Assembly (NCBI GenBank): GCA_032821775.1
Contig: JAVLRN010000065.1
Location: 1-18,629, forward strand
Direction: 5' to 3'
From: Sanguinoderma infundibulare
Taxonomy: Eukaryota; Basidiomycota; Agaricomycetes; Polyporales; Polyporaceae
DNA: 18,629 nucleotides
The notes beneath the pieces were generated by a model. It did no database searches. It worked only from the letters and a program-made list of their open reading frames with translations, and was not told the DNA's origin. Numbering within the stretch: the first letter of the stretch is position 1; every line of letters starts with the position of its first letter. The position numbers and the translations under genes were made by a program. Of the stretch, positions 17,286 to 18,629 are shown piece by piece.

Positions 17286-17839
17286 AATTTATTTATTTTA
17301 TTTAATTTAAATTCATTTTTATTCAATGAATTTTAGTAACAATTTTATTTTCTTTTCGTGAAATTTTATAAATTATTTAAACTGAATATATTGGTTTTAA
17401 ATAAGGAAAAAGTTTTATTAATAGATAATAGGACTCTATTAAAAGAGGATAATGTTATCTAATAGCAAATATCATTAAGATATTGATTTAAAAAGAATTA
17501 TTTTTATTAACCTAAAAAGACTAAATAACAATGAATCATTAATTGATATTCAATTATTACTTAAGACTAAGATTAAGTTTAATTTGAATAATAAAATCAT
17601 AAGCGATAATATTAAAATCTATTAAGACAAGTACTGTTGGAGCAAATTCACCTAGATGAAAACCCAAAGAATTTTACAATTCTAATAATACTATTTATTT
17701 TTAAAATATAAATATAAAATTTATAATATAAAATTTATAATATAAAATAGGTCATACAGAATAATATCTTAATCACAGCCTATACACAATAAAATATAAA
17801 GGATGGGGATAGTAGATATTGATTTTTCTTGCGAAGAGA
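17286..17839. other. AT-rich spacer upstream of nad4
   Basis: No complete gene. On the minus strand at about 17565-17682 a short frame reads SLGFHLGEFAPTVLVLIDF then NIIAYDFIIQIKL before a stop. It lacks a start and is too short to assign. A tandem A/T repeat lies at 17712-17749. Confidence 0.5.
17712..17749. repeat. 14-bp A/T tandem repeat, about 2.7 units
   Basis: ATATAAAATTTATA at 17712-17725 and 17726-17739, followed by ATATAAAATA. Purely A/T, consistent with replication slippage. Confidence 0.9.
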
Positions 17840-18235
17840 TTATCTCAACAAGAGAATACTACCATAAATACTATAAGCGGAAGCACAAAGACCTATTAAT
17901 AATACAAAATACCATGTAAAACCAAGTATTAACCATAATACCTAGACTAACCGTAAAGTTTGTTTATAATAAAAAAAAAATGTGACGCCCCTAATGGAAA
18001 TTCCAAAAAAAATTGAATTTAATATTTTTTTTTACCATTAACAGTTTCATAGTAAAAACTTGAATTAAAATAAATACTAAGTAAATCATAACTAAATTTA
18101 ATTTGAAATTCAATTGCAGTAATTCTAAAGCACCACTTACAAAACCAATAGATGGTTTTTCTAAGGTGATGAAGCTACAATATTAATATTACCCTTAATG
18201 AAACCAAAATCTTTTTTTAGTTAAATTTTAAACAT
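17840..18235 (-). pseudogene. Degraded gene for a small membrane protein
   Basis: Between cox1 and nad4 the minus strand holds protein-like sequence broken by about five frame changes. In order: MFKI at 18235; KKDFGFIKGNINIVASSP; after a shift LEKPSIGFVSGALELLQL, NFKLNLVMIYLVFILIQVF and TMKLLMVKKNIKF; after another shift FPLGASHFF; finally LWLILGFTWYFVLLIGLC and ASAYSIYGSILLL, stopping at 17840-17842. The shape is a short N-terminus, membrane segment, basic loop with PLG, then a second membrane segment. That resembles the 7858-8169 protein in layout. Similar proteins, as I recall them, occur unassigned in other basidiomycete mitochondrial genomes. It could be real decay or several sequence errors. 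Function unknown. Confidence 0.55.
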
Positions 18236-18326
18236 AATTAAATTATTTACTATAATTGTCTGTATTACTTTCATAATTAAATTACAATTTAATAATATTA
18301 AGGGTTTCATCACAAGTATTTTTTTA

Positions 18327-18629
<303 letters not shown>

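Overview
This window is part of a fungal mitochondrial chromosome. It is very AT-rich and holds recognisable cox3, rnl (large-subunit rRNA), atp6, nad4 and cox1 plus ten tRNA genes. Group I introns carrying LAGLIDADG homing endonuclease genes interrupt rnl and nad4. The protein style (cox1 tail, nad4, intron endonucleases) suggests a basidiomycete, probably an Agaricomycete, but the species is not identifiable from sequence alone. All housekeeping genes are on the minus strand, so on the transcribed strand the order is cox1 end, nad4, nine tRNAs, tRNA-Met, atp6, rnl, cox3.

Layout in + coordinates. At 1-432 is the 5' part of cox3, with a frameshift. At about 1015-7715 is rnl, split by three group I introns at the E. 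coli-equivalent sites of about 2449, 2500 and 2585, all around the peptidyl-transferase centre. The two inner exons are only 51 and about 85 nt. From 7858 to 9967 lies a plus-strand island of three small predicted membrane proteins, opposite to everything else; it is the least understood part of the window. atp6 (10683-11464) is recognisable along its whole length but has many frame breaks. Ten tRNAs follow: Met (12003), His, Ser, Met, Tyr, Lys, Gln, Thr, Phe and Ala (12469-13581). nad4 (14406-17285) has one group I intron whose endonuclease is read in frame with exon 1, and an unusual C-terminal extension. A degraded membrane-protein gene (17840-18235) and the last stretch of cox1 (18327-18629) close the window.

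Two themes run through it. First, nearly every long gene shows small reading-frame breaks, mostly one-base changes in homopolymers, and removing them restores family-typical protein. The same kind of break hits the essential genes cox3 and atp6 as well as the endonucleases, so uncorrected sequencing or assembly errors explain most of them better than true decay. Any count of intact endonucleases from this sequence would be too low. Second, the unassigned proteins (plus-strand island, 17840-18235 remnant, nad4 extension) are all small membrane proteins. The working inference is that some derive from an integrated mitochondrial plasmid-like element, but no plasmid polymerase gene was seen here.
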